Source of the DNA: JANOQP01 sp044227705
GTDB taxonomy: Bacteria; Bacteroidota; Bacteroidia; Chitinophagales; Saprospiraceae
NCBI GenBank assembly: GCA_044227705.1
Contig: JBGAWE010000076.1
Span: forward strand, 1 to 18,361
Reading direction: 5' to 3'
Length of the DNA stretch: 18,361 nt
Below the pieces are notes generated by a model that was not told where the DNA came from, searched no databases, and saw only the letters and a program-made list of their open reading frames with translations. Below, one piece after another: positions 1 to 6,995 of this stretch (position 1 is the first letter of the stretch; every line of letters begins with the position of its first letter). The position numbers were made by a program, and so were the translations under genes.

Positions 1-397
1 AGTGATAGCGACCGACGGCGAGGTTGCCCTTTTTTGACAAGCCCCTGAAAATCAAATCCTTGTGCTCGATTTCGATGGGCGTGGCGATGCCGTGGAAGAC
101 CGAATCAAGCTGTTTGAGCCGCGCCCCGAACGCCTCGCCGATGGCCTGATGGCCGAGGCAGACGCCAAGAATGGGCTTTTTCCCCGAGAAATTTCGGACG
201 ACTTCGAGCAGGATGCCCGCCTCCGACGGCAGTCCCGGGCCGGGCGAGAGGACAATTTTGTCGAACCGCTCGATTTCGGCGAGGCCAATTTCGTCGTTTT
301 TGAAAACCTCAACCGACGCGTCCGGCGCGACCCGGCGTAGGCCGTGGGCGAGATTGTGGGTGAACGAGTCGTGGTTGTCGAGGAGGAGGATGTTCAT
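1..397 (-). CDS. pabA/trpG: Glutamine amidotransferase of anthranilate / aminodeoxychorismate synthase (component II), partial
   Basis: This subunit supplies ammonia from glutamine to a chorismate-using partner, making anthranilate (tryptophan) or aminodeoxychorismate (folate). The ATG is at 397 and the protein starts MNILLLDNHDSFTHNL, the usual N-terminus of class I amidotransferase subunits of this type. The oxyanion strand SPGPG is at residues 51-55 and the nucleophile elbow GVCLGHQAIG puts the catalytic Cys at residue 80. The last readable residues, GRYH, fit the conserved GRYHSL motif just before the missing catalytic His/Glu segment. The window edge cuts the gene after 132 residues of an expected 185-200. 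The LuxE-like gene lies 49 bp upstream on the same strand. TrpG and PabA cannot be told apart without the rest of the operon. Family assignment is secure. Confidence 0.93.
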   Translation of the reverse strand, partial: MNILLLDNHDSFTHNLAHGLRRVAPDASVEVFKNDEIGLAEIERFDKIVLSPGPGLPSEAGILLEVVRNFSGKKPILGVCLGHQAIGEAFGARLKQLDSVFHGIATPIEIEHKDLIFRGLSKKGNLAVGRYH

Positions 398-446
398 TTT
401 GGGCCGAAAAAACGGTGTGGATGTGGAGACGCGAGGCATCGCGGCC

Positions 447-1448
447 CTACTCGACCATCAGGTTGCAGCCGCGCGCCTCCGCCACGTCGAGCCGCCCGAG
501 CACCTCGAAGCGGCCGTCGGCATGGGCGCGGCCGAGGTCCTCGGTGGCGATGAACGAGCAGGTGTCGAGGTTGGCGAGGTCGATGACGCAGAGCTGGCCG
601 CTGCGGCCGGTCGGCTGCGGGGCGAACGGGTCGGTCACCTCCTTTATTAAAACGCGCATCGTCGAGGCGGGCGCGAACGGCTGACCATCGACCGACCAAG
701 CCTGCGAGAAAAGCTCGGTCATGCCGTACTCGGAGTGCAAGTGCTTGATGTTCAGCGTGTTGCGCAGCTCGGCGTGAAGTTCGTCGCGGGTCAGCTCGCG
801 GCGGCGGCCTTTCATCCCGCCCGTCTCGACGACGTGGATTTTTGACAAATCGAGCCGCCCGGCGAACCGTTCCGCGAAGTCGAGGAGCGCGAAACTGACC
901 CCGAGGAGCATCGTTTTTTGCCCGGTTTTGGAAAGCCGTTCAAGCGTCGCGGCGAGCTTTTCAAAGTCGTTGAGGTAGAAACCCGACCCGGCCCGGCCGC
1001 TCTTTTTGATGAAATGGTCGGCCATCGCCACGAGCGACGAGTTCTGCCTTTCGAGGTAGCCAGGCAGCAGGGCGAGCAGCGTCCAGTCCTCGATTTTTCC
1101 GAAAAAGGGGAGGAAGCCGCGCTCTGTGTTCGTCAGGTAAAAGGGGAAATCGCGGACGGCCGCGCGGCTCGGCACCTGACCCGTCGTGCCGCTCGACTCG
1201 AAAAAACGTGCTGGTTCCCAGCGGCCGGTTTTGACCTCGTGGGTTTTGAAAAAAGAGATGGGCAGGAAAGTGATTTCATCCAAGTCGTTGATTTTCAGTG
1301 GGTTGCGACCCAATTGATTCAGCCATCTGTTGAACAACGGGTTGCGCACGGCCTGAAATCGAAAGACCTCAATGGCCAACTCCTCGAAGCTGGCCGGGCT
1401 GGCCTCGGCTATTTTTTTCAACAACTTGACGCGGGTCTGGCCGTTCAT
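447..1448 (-). CDS. LuxE-like acyl transferase / acyl-protein synthetase (ANL-type adenylating fold)
   Basis: This belongs to the family usually annotated as acyl transferase in Bacteroidota and related to LuxE acyl-protein synthetase, a branch of the ANL adenylating superfamily. Visible motifs (numbering from the chosen ATG) are the Ser/Thr/Gly nucleotide loop SSGTTGQ at about 85-91, the ETGGMKGRR segment near 208, SEYGMTEL at about 239-246, ATEDLGR near 301, and a C-terminal GRLDVAEARGCN. The C-terminal lid domain of full ANL enzymes is short or absent, as is usual here. The frame extends to a TTG at 1502, but the ATG at 1448 is preferred: it gives 333 residues, close to family length, and leaves 93 bp to the divergent lipoprotein gene. 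The substrate is unknown; a role in making an activated acyl group for surface or secondary metabolites is inference. Confidence 0.8.
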   Translation of the reverse strand: MNGQTRVKLLKKIAEASPASFEELAIEVFRFQAVRNPLFNRWLNQLGRNPLKINDLDEITFLPISFFKTHEVKTGRWEPARFFESSGTTGQVPSRAAVRDFPFYLTNTERGFLPFFGKIEDWTLLALLPGYLERQNSSLVAMADHFIKKSGRAGSGFYLNDFEKLAATLERLSKTGQKTMLLGVSFALLDFAERFAGRLDLSKIHVVETGGMKGRRRELTRDELHAELRNTLNIKHLHSEYGMTELFSQAWSVDGQPFAPASTMRVLIKEVTDPFAPQPTGRSGQLCVIDLANLDTCSFIATEDLGRAHADGRFEVLGRLDVAEARGCNLMVE

Positions 1449-1541
1449 CCTGAAGATTTGGGGGCAAAATTGCGAGAGAGTTGTTGGCGAGGACGTCGAC
1501 AACGGCCATTTCCTCCAGCCATCCAGTCAAAAATTCAGTCC

Positions 1542-2027
1542 ATGAAAATCAAGTTCCTCCTCGCCGCCGGCCTCGGCCTCTTGGTTTTAGCCGCCTGCGT
1601 CCAGCCGAAAAAGTACCCCGTCGAGCCGGTCATCACCTTCAAGGGCCTGTCGCGCAGCGTTCTCAAGCAAGGCCAAGGGCCTATAGACTCGACCTTCGTG
1701 ACCATCACCTTCACCGACGGCGACGGCGACCTCGGCGACAAACAGGGCATCGACGCCTACTTCATCGACAAGCGCGACAACAACATAAAGGGCAGTTTCC
1801 GTATCCCCTTCATCCCCGAGGAAGGCGTCGGCAATGGCATCTCGGGCGAAATCACCTTCCGGCTCAACACCACCTGCTGCATCTTCCCGAACATGGAGGA
1901 GCCGCCCTGCACCCCATCGACGAAGTATCCGACCGACACGCTGCGCTACATCATCTACATAAAGGACCGAGCGGGCCACGAGAGCAATCGCGTCGAGACG
2001 AGCGACATCGTGCTGCTCTGCAACTAA
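1542..2027 (+). CDS. Small lipoprotein with DGDGDLG acidic motif
   Basis: The product is 161 residues. It begins MKIKFLLAAGLGLLVLAAC, a signal peptide with a lipobox whose lipidated Cys is residue 19, so it is probably anchored in an outer or inner membrane and faces the periplasm or surface. After it comes a predicted beta-rich domain containing TFTDGDGDLGD, an acidic loop that recurs in Bacteroidota lipoproteins and may bind Ca2+ (inference). There are paired Cys in TTCCIFP and a near C-terminal segment DTLRYIIYIKDRAGHESN, which looks like an Ig-like or cadherin-like strand pair. It is divergent from the acyl transferase and convergent with xseA, with only 15 bp between the two stops. No enzymatic function is apparent. 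The ATG is chosen because it begins the signal peptide; the longer upstream frame is antisense to the acyl transferase. Confidence 0.85.
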   Translation: MKIKFLLAAGLGLLVLAACVQPKKYPVEPVITFKGLSRSVLKQGQGPIDSTFVTITFTDGDGDLGDKQGIDAYFIDKRDNNIKGSFRIPFIPEEGVGNGISGEITFRLNTTCCIFPNMEEPPCTPSTKYPTDTLRYIIYIKDRAGHESNRVETSDIVLLCN

Positions 2028-2042
2028 TGGTGCGCTCGGCCG

Positions 2043-3281
2043 TCATCCGTCGGTTTTTGAGTGGATCTCGCCGTCGGCCACGACCGTCCGAAGCTCCTCG
2101 CCCGGCTGGACGGAGGCGGCGGATTTGACGAGTTTATCACCCAAAAATGTCATCGAAAAGCCCCGGGCCAGCAGCCGTTGCGGGTCGAGCGAAGCGGTGA
2201 GAGAGGCGGCGTTTCCCAAAAAGGTGCGCTGCCGGTCGATGAGACGGGCGATCAAATCGGGCAGGCTGGCTTCCCCAAAGCGCAGGTTTTCGGCTGTTTT
2301 CGACAGGATTTGGCTGGATTTCCATTGCAACTCTCGCCCGGCGCGGTCGAGCCGCAAGTTTTCGAACTGGAGTTTTTGAAAAACCTCCGCGGCAATATGA
2401 CTGGCTGTTTCCTCGATCTCTTCCTCGAACAAAAGGTTGTGGTTTATCAAAAAATCGGCGGCCGCAGTCGGCGTCTTTTGGGCGGAAAAAGCCACGAGGT
2501 CGGCCACTGATTCGTCGATGTCGTGGCCGATGCCGGTGATGACGGGGAGCGGGCAGGCGGCCACTTTTTTGCAAACCTCGAGCCGGTCGAAAGCTGCCAG
2601 GTCGAGCCGCGAGCCGCCCCCCCGGAGGATGGCCGCGCAGTCGAAGTCGGCGGCGCGGGTGGCGATTTTCTCGAGCGCCTCGACCAGGTCGGCCTCCGCG
2701 TTCTTGCCCTGGACGGCGGCGTTGAAAACGGTGAGGTGGAACCTGAAACCAGCCTGATTTTCAGCCAGTTGCTGCCGGAAATCCTGCCAACCGGCGGCCG
2801 TCTGCGCGGTGACGACGGCGACGCGCTGCACGGCCGGCGGGAGTTTGCGGAGCTTGTTTTTTTCCAAAAGCCCCGCGCTTTTCAGCTTCAAAAGCACGGC
2901 CCGCCGCTCCAGTTCGAGCTGCCCGAGGGTGAATGCCGGGTCGATTTCCTTTATCAAAAGCCGCAGCCCGTACCGCTCGTGGAACTCGACCCAGACGCGC
3001 AGCCGCAGCTCCACGCCCTCCTGCCAAAGCTCGTCGAGGACGGGGCCGACCTGCCGCCGGATTTCCTCCCAGTCGTTCTTCCAGACGACTGCCGACGACT
3101 TCGCCACGACCTCGTCCGACTCCTCGCCCTTTTCCACAAGCTCGACATAGTGGATGCCCCGGTTGAGGCCGAGCTGTGCGACCTCCGCCCGAATCCACAG
3201 CGACTCGGGGAAATTCAGGGCGAGCACCCGGCGCAGGTACTCGTTCAGCTCGAAAAGGGAATGCGTGGCCGTCGCGCTCAA
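2043..3281 (-). CDS. xseA: Exodeoxyribonuclease VII large subunit
   Basis: This is the catalytic large subunit of ExoVII, which with several XseB subunits degrades single-stranded DNA to oligonucleotides. The 412 residues begin with an OB-fold region (SLFELNEYLRRVLALNFP at 8-25, then WIRAEVAQL), followed by the catalytic domain with VVTAQTAAGWQDF (156-168), RGGGSRLDLAAFD (220-232) and the family block GIGHDIDESVADLVAFSAQKTPTAAADF (250-277). The ending is coiled-coil-like with RLLARGFSM. Length is slightly below the E. coli protein. The only start compatible with the conserved N-terminus is a TTG at 3281, which overlaps the TGA of the upstream peroxidase gene as TTGA and suggests translational coupling. 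No xseB follows: the next gene downstream is convergent. The product is certain; the start is inferred. Confidence 0.95.
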   Translation of the reverse strand: MSATATHSLFELNEYLRRVLALNFPESLWIRAEVAQLGLNRGIHYVELVEKGEESDEVVAKSSAVVWKNDWEEIRRQVGPVLDELWQEGVELRLRVWVEFHERYGLRLLIKEIDPAFTLGQLELERRAVLLKLKSAGLLEKNKLRKLPPAVQRVAVVTAQTAAGWQDFRQQLAENQAGFRFHLTVFNAAVQGKNAEADLVEALEKIATRAADFDCAAILRGGGSRLDLAAFDRLEVCKKVAACPLPVITGIGHDIDESVADLVAFSAQKTPTAAADFLINHNLLFEEEIEETASHIAAEVFQKLQFENLRLDRAGRELQWKSSQILSKTAENLRFGEASLPDLIARLIDRQRTFLGNAASLTASLDPQRLLARGFSMTFLGDKLVKSAASVQPGEELRTVVADGEIHSKTDG

Positions 3282-4405
3282 AACGGGCTTTGGATGTCGG
3301 GGTTGTTGACGAAGGTCGTGTCGGTCAACGTCTTGAGGAACTTGAGGAGGTACGCCTTTTCCTTTGGTTTCAAGCCGCCGAAGTTGGGCGGGTAGCCAAG
3401 CTGATCGGCGAACTGGCCCAAATTGAGGGCAGGTTGCACGTTGTCAGAATAGTGGTCGATGACCTCCTCCAAGGTCTTGAACCGCCCGTCGTGCATGTAT
3501 GGCGCGCTCATCTCGATGTTGCGCAGCGTCGGGGCGCGGAAGGTGCCGTTGTCGGCCTTCACTCCCGTGAACTGGCCGCGCCCGAGGTCGGCAAACTCGG
3601 TGAGATTGGGCGCCGAGTCGAGGCCGTTGTTGAAAAACTGGTTCTGCGTAAAGAGGGCCGGGTTGTTGTGGCAGTGGAAGCATTGCCCGTCGGGCAGCGC
3701 GGGGTCGAGGTTGAAGTAAATCTTATAGCCGTTCTCCTCGTCGGGCGTGAGCACGTCAAGCTCTTTGTCGCAATAGAAGCGGTCGAACCTCGACTTGCCA
3801 GAGCTAATGAGGATGCGCTCGAACTGGGAGAGGGCCTTTGCCGCCAGTTCCTTCGTGATTTCCGACTTGTTGGTGATGCCAAAAGCCTGGCGGAAGAGCA
3901 CCGGGTAGGTTGGGTGTTTTTTCAGCCGCTCGACCACGTTGGGCCAGGTGGCGTGCATCTCGATTGGGTCCTCGACCGGGCGCAGAGCCTGTTCCTCGAG
4001 GGTGTTGACGCGCCCGTCCCAGAAGAGCGGCGAGACGTAGGCTATGTTGAGGAGCGACATCGCGCTGCGCTTGCCGTTGATGCCGTCGATGCCCTTGCTC
4101 GTGGCGAGGTTGTCGGTGAAACTGCCTTTCGGCAAGTGGCACGACGAGCAACTTTGGGTGCTGTCGCCCGAGAGGATGGGGTCGTAAAAGAGCCGCCGCC
4201 CGAGCTGAACGCCCGCCACCGTCTGCGGGTTGTCAACCGGGACGGGCACCTCGGGGAAGCAGGCCGGCTTCGCGATGGTGTAGGCCTGCGGCAAGTACGG
4301 GGTGCCAGTCAGGTCGCCGTTGTCGCCGTCCGGGCCGTTGTTCTTGCAATGGTCGCAGGAGGCGATGAACAAGCTCAAAAGACTGAAAATCCACAACTTG
4401 CGCAT
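3278..4405 (-). CDS. Di-heme cytochrome c peroxidase lipoprotein (bCcP/MauG/MbnH superfamily)
   Basis: A 375-residue lipoprotein: the signal peptide ends in LFIASC with the lipidated Cys at 17. It has two CxxCH haem c sites, CSSCH at 86-90 and CFHCH at 242-246. Superfamily landmarks are GRRLFYDPILSGD (69-81), LFWDGRVNTLEEQA (127-140), PVEDPIEM (143-150), APTLRN (291-296) and APYMHDGRFKTLEEVIDHY (301-319). Such enzymes either reduce H2O2 or, as in MauG and MbnH, oxidise residues in a partner protein through high-valent haem. Met304 sits where classical bacterial peroxidases have the axial Met of the high-potential haem, while MauG has a Tyr there, so peroxidase activity remains possible. It lies 3 bp downstream of MbnP-like gene 1 and overlaps xseA by 4 bases. 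The partnership with the MbnP-like proteins is inferred from this order. Confidence 0.93.
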   Translation of the reverse strand: MRKLWIFSLLSLFIASCDHCKNNGPDGDNGDLTGTPYLPQAYTIAKPACFPEVPVPVDNPQTVAGVQLGRRLFYDPILSGDSTQSCSSCHLPKGSFTDNLATSKGIDGINGKRSAMSLLNIAYVSPLFWDGRVNTLEEQALRPVEDPIEMHATWPNVVERLKKHPTYPVLFRQAFGITNKSEITKELAAKALSQFERILISSGKSRFDRFYCDKELDVLTPDEENGYKIYFNLDPALPDGQCFHCHNNPALFTQNQFFNNGLDSAPNLTEFADLGRGQFTGVKADNGTFRAPTLRNIEMSAPYMHDGRFKTLEEVIDHYSDNVQPALNLGQFADQLGYPPNFGGLKPKEKAYLLKFLKTLTDTTFVNNPDIQSPF

Positions 4406-4408
4406 GGC

Positions 4409-5194
4409 TTACTTGGCTTGAAAGGCGTTCGAGAAGTTGTCGACGAGCTTTGTGGCGACCACAACATCTCCCGTGCTGTCGCTCGTCCTCGGGTTGAGGA
4501 CAAGGTCGAGCGGCTGACCGGCCTCCATCAAAATCTTCTGCACGTCGACTGTCACCGGCACATGGTGGTCGTGGCCTGCATGGTTCTCGACGTCGATGGT
4601 CACCGGCAGCGTCACCGTTCGGTAGACGGCATCGGAGCCGCAGTGGTAGGTCAGAGAGGTCTCAAAGGCACCGCCGTCGCCGTTAGCGTCGTACTGGCCC
4701 TCGATTTTCATGAAGATGTAGCTCTGCCACCCTGACCAGAACTCGCCACGCCCGTTGACGCAGCGCGGGTCGGTCTCGGGCAGGGTGTTCGGATTGACGT
4801 TGTTCATAGCCGCCGGGACGCCCACGCCGAAGCGGATGCCGGTGTACTCGCCCACGGGGATGTCGGCGAATGTGAGCGTCCGCCCGGCCGCAGCGGCGGT
4901 CTCGTCGGTGAGGTTTAGGTCGACGAAGCCGATGTCTACCAGTTTTTGGGTCGTTCCGTTGGCCTTCAAAAGCTCGACGTCGCCGACGAAGAACTGGAAG
5001 CGGTTGAACAAGGCCTGCTTGCCCGAGAGGTAGTCGTACTTTTTGAGGATGACGAGCGGCTGGTCGCCAAATGTGGCCTTGAACACAACGTTGACCGGCG
5101 CGACGGAGGTCGGGTCTCCTCCGTCCTTGCAGCCGGAGCAAGCGAGGCCGCCGAACAAGATGGCAAGAAGGGCGGGGAAAAACAGTTTTTTCAT
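4409..5194 (-). CDS. MbnP-like copper-protein-family lipoprotein 1
   Basis: 261 residues, with a signal peptide and a Cys-rich processing region (ACSGC; Cys19 or Cys22 could be lipidated). The body resembles the MbnP family, periplasmic proteins encoded beside MbnH di-heme enzymes: a strand pattern with NRFQFFVGDVELLK (64-77), DLNLTDE, TFADIPVGEYTGIRFGVGVPAAMN (108-131), then GEFWSGWQSYIFMKIEGQY (150-168) and TYHCG (182-186). The mature protein has only two Trp, W153 and W156, both in this conserved segment. A His-rich loop, NHAGHDHH (204-211), is a plausible metal site. In characterised MbnP, a Trp is converted to kynurenine and helps bind copper; whether either Trp here is modified is untested. 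It has its own promoter-like TAGCTTTG upstream and is followed after 3 bp by the peroxidase gene. Family assignment is from motif memory, not a search. Confidence 0.8.
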   Translation of the reverse strand: MKKLFFPALLAILFGGLACSGCKDGGDPTSVAPVNVVFKATFGDQPLVILKKYDYLSGKQALFNRFQFFVGDVELLKANGTTQKLVDIGFVDLNLTDETAAAAGRTLTFADIPVGEYTGIRFGVGVPAAMNNVNPNTLPETDPRCVNGRGEFWSGWQSYIFMKIEGQYDANGDGGAFETSLTYHCGSDAVYRTVTLPVTIDVENHAGHDHHVPVTVDVQKILMEAGQPLDLVLNPRTSDSTGDVVVATKLVDNFSNAFQAK

Positions 5195-5240
5195 GGAAAA
5201 AGAACTGGTTTGGTTAAAACTAGCCTGTCGAAGTCGAATG

Positions 5241-5248
5241 CAAAGCTA
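5241..5248 (-). promoter_or_regulatory. -7 promoter element for the MbnP-like 1 / peroxidase / xseA genes
   Basis: On the minus strand TAGCTTTG (5248-5241) matches the Bacteroidota -7 consensus TAnnTTTG exactly and is followed by C, as is common. It sits in the 65-bp gap after MbnP-like gene 2, 46 bp before the ATG at 5194. No clear TTTG is found 18-22 bp further upstream. Confidence 0.45.
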
Positions 5249-5259
5249 CCCAGCCTCGC

Positions 5260-6087
5260 CTATTTAAGCCGGAAGCTCCCTCCCATGTTCCCCCTGATTT
5301 TTGTCAAAATGTCAGCATCGGACGCTTTCACGTCCACGCCCTCGAACCACTTCGCGTAGTCCACCACCATCAGCGCGACGGGCGAGATGCCGCGCTTCCA
5401 GCTCTTCTTCCCCGGGAAGTCGAGCACGACCTCGACCGGCGGCTCCTTCGCGGGCCATGTCAAAACCGTCGCGGCTGTCGCGCTCGCCGTGTCGCTGCGG
5501 AGCTTCATTTTCAAAAAGAAAAACTGCTGGCTTGTCGAGTCCCACATCACCTCCGGTTGCGGGCGGAGCGGGTAGCCGGACGGGGCGCGCGTCGGAATCG
5601 CTGAAGTCGCCGGGGGTAGCAGCCCGACCTTGAAGCGCAGCCGGTCGTACTCGCCTTTGACGAGCATCGAGCCGATGTTGTAGGTCGTCACGGTCGGGCG
5701 GACGATGGCGACGTCGCGCCGCGTCCACCGGCCCGTTGTGTCGGGGAAAATGACGAGGCGGACGGAGTCCATTACCCCCGTCGCGGTGCCGGTCGATGAA
5801 TTAACTAATTGAAAATCAGACAAATAGAACGCCACCGTGTCGATTCGGAAAGGCTGGCCAAGCGCGTCTGTCCATGTTTTTGAATAGGAGAAGGCGGTCG
5901 CCTCGTCGCCCCAAATCGCGCCGATGTTGACCTGCAAGAGCGGGTAGCGGCAGCAAGAATCACAGCTTTTGTCGACCTCGACGGCGAAGTTGGTGGCCTC
6001 GGGGTCGAGGCAGCCCTTCGTCTTTTGACAGTTGGAAAAAAGGGCGGCCAAGCAGGCCAGCCAGACGCAGTTTTTGAGAAAGCTCAC
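5260..6087 (-). CDS. MbnP-like lipoprotein 2 with N-terminal Cys-rich GCxDPxATNF segment
   Basis: 275 residues from a GTG at 6087, which overlaps the TGA of the upstream exonuclease gene (GTGA) and directly precedes a signal peptide ending LFSNC (Cys20). Residues 25-46 hold GCLDPEATNF and SCDSCC, a Cys-rich motif of a kind repeated in many Bacteroidota surface proteins. The rest is a divergent copy of the MbnP fold: IDTVAFYLSDFQLVN (82-96) matches the FQFFVGDVELLK strand of its neighbour, GEYDRLRFKVGLLPPA (145-160) matches GEYTGIRFGVGVPAA, and VMWDSTSQQFFFLKMKL (180-196) matches FWSGWQSYIFMKIEG, keeping one Trp (W182). It lacks the HCG motif and the His-rich loop, so its metal chemistry may differ. 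It sits 65 bp before MbnP-like gene 1. Function is unknown; duplication followed by divergence is inferred. Confidence 0.75.
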   Translation of the reverse strand: MSFLKNCVWLACLAALFSNCQKTKGCLDPEATNFAVEVDKSCDSCCRYPLLQVNIGAIWGDEATAFSYSKTWTDALGQPFRIDTVAFYLSDFQLVNSSTGTATGVMDSVRLVIFPDTTGRWTRRDVAIVRPTVTTYNIGSMLVKGEYDRLRFKVGLLPPATSAIPTRAPSGYPLRPQPEVMWDSTSQQFFFLKMKLRSDTASATAATVLTWPAKEPPVEVVLDFPGKKSWKRGISPVALMVVDYAKWFEGVDVKASDADILTKIRGNMGGSFRLK

Positions 6088-6890
6088 TTTTTCGACTTGA
6101 TGTAATCGCGGATGAACGCCTTGACCTGGACGCTGAATTCCTTGTCGAGGATCCAGTTGAAATAGCCGCGCTCCTGCCGCCAAACGTCGTCGAGCTTTTG
6201 GTTCGCGTACTTGCCGAAGGTGAAAACGACCGTGCCGTCCGGCTGGCGGCGCAGCTTTTGAGTCACGTCGATGAAGTGCAGGTCGTTCGTGAAATCGTGC
6301 AAGGCCTGGATGTCGTTGCGGACGGGCGCCGCCACCACCTCGCCGTCCTCGCCGACCATGTCGACGCCGTCGTATCGAGCAAGCTGCCCCTCGAAGACGG
6401 CCAGCGTCGCCCGGACGTCGGCGAGCGCGTCGTGCGCGTCGGTCATCTCCGAGCCGACGTAAAGCCGGTGGGCGGCCCGCAGGGTTCGCGGCTCCATCTT
6501 GTAAAAAATCCGCTGCACGTCGACCAGCCGCCGCCGGTTCAGGTCAAAATCAATCCCGGTCCGGTCGAACTCCTCCATCAGCATCGGCACGTCGAAGCGG
6601 GCGTGGTTGTAGCCCGCGAGGTCGGCGTCGCCGATGAAATCGCGGATTTTCTGCGCGACCTGCTGGAAGGTGGGCTTGTTGGCAAGGTCGCTCGGCATGA
6701 TGCCATGCACTGCCATCGCCTCTTCCGAAATCGGGATGCCGGGGTTGATGAGCATCTCCAGTTCGGCGTTCGGGCTTCCGTTGCGGTGGATTTTGAGCAT
6801 CCCGATCTGGACGATTCGGTCGCGGATTACGTTGAGGCCGGTCGTCTCCACGTCGATAAAAACGAGGTCGCGGTCGAGGTTGAGTGTCAT
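6084..6890 (-). CDS. DnaQ-like DEDDh 3'-5' exonuclease with ExoX-like C-terminal domain
   Basis: 268 residues. The exonuclease fold has all acidic metal ligands of the DEDDh family: Exo I FIDVETTG (D13, E15), Exo II AGYNHARFDVPML (D100) and Exo III DAHDALADVRAT (H153, D158). After about residue 195 comes a separate C-terminal module, VFTFGKYANQKLDDV...GYFNWIL (222-247). This matches the FGKYKG...YLNW type domain found at the C-termini of ExoX-like and related nucleases. The ATG at 6890 (MTLNLDRDLVF) is preferred over the TTG at 6935, as the catalytic core starts at once. It lacks the partners of a DNA polymerase III epsilon subunit, so it is more likely a repair or RNA/DNA trimming exonuclease. 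It is the first gene of the minus-strand run ending in xseA. Confidence 0.92.
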   Translation of the reverse strand: MTLNLDRDLVFIDVETTGLNVIRDRIVQIGMLKIHRNGSPNAELEMLINPGIPISEEAMAVHGIMPSDLANKPTFQQVAQKIRDFIGDADLAGYNHARFDVPMLMEEFDRTGIDFDLNRRRLVDVQRIFYKMEPRTLRAAHRLYVGSEMTDAHDALADVRATLAVFEGQLARYDGVDMVGEDGEVVAAPVRNDIQALHDFTNDLHFIDVTQKLRRQPDGTVVFTFGKYANQKLDDVWRQERGYFNWILDKEFSVQVKAFIRDYIKSKK

Positions 6891-6995
6891 GTACAGGCTG
6901 TTTTTGGGGCAAAACTCAACAAAAAGCGGCTTCAAAGTATCCGAAGGGACACTGGTTTGGACACGGCCAGGGCAATGTCAGGCTCTGATTTTGCA

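Noticed and set aside
918..1541. Plus-strand N-terminal extension of the first lipoprotein
   Set aside because: It is antisense to the acyl transferase, and the true start is marked by the signal peptide at 1542.
3176..4735. 519-codon plus-strand open frame
   Set aside because: It lies antisense to the di-heme peroxidase and MbnP-like gene 1, whose motifs are clear. Its translation is a Val/Arg/Glu-rich product with no domain, typical of shadows in GC-rich DNA.
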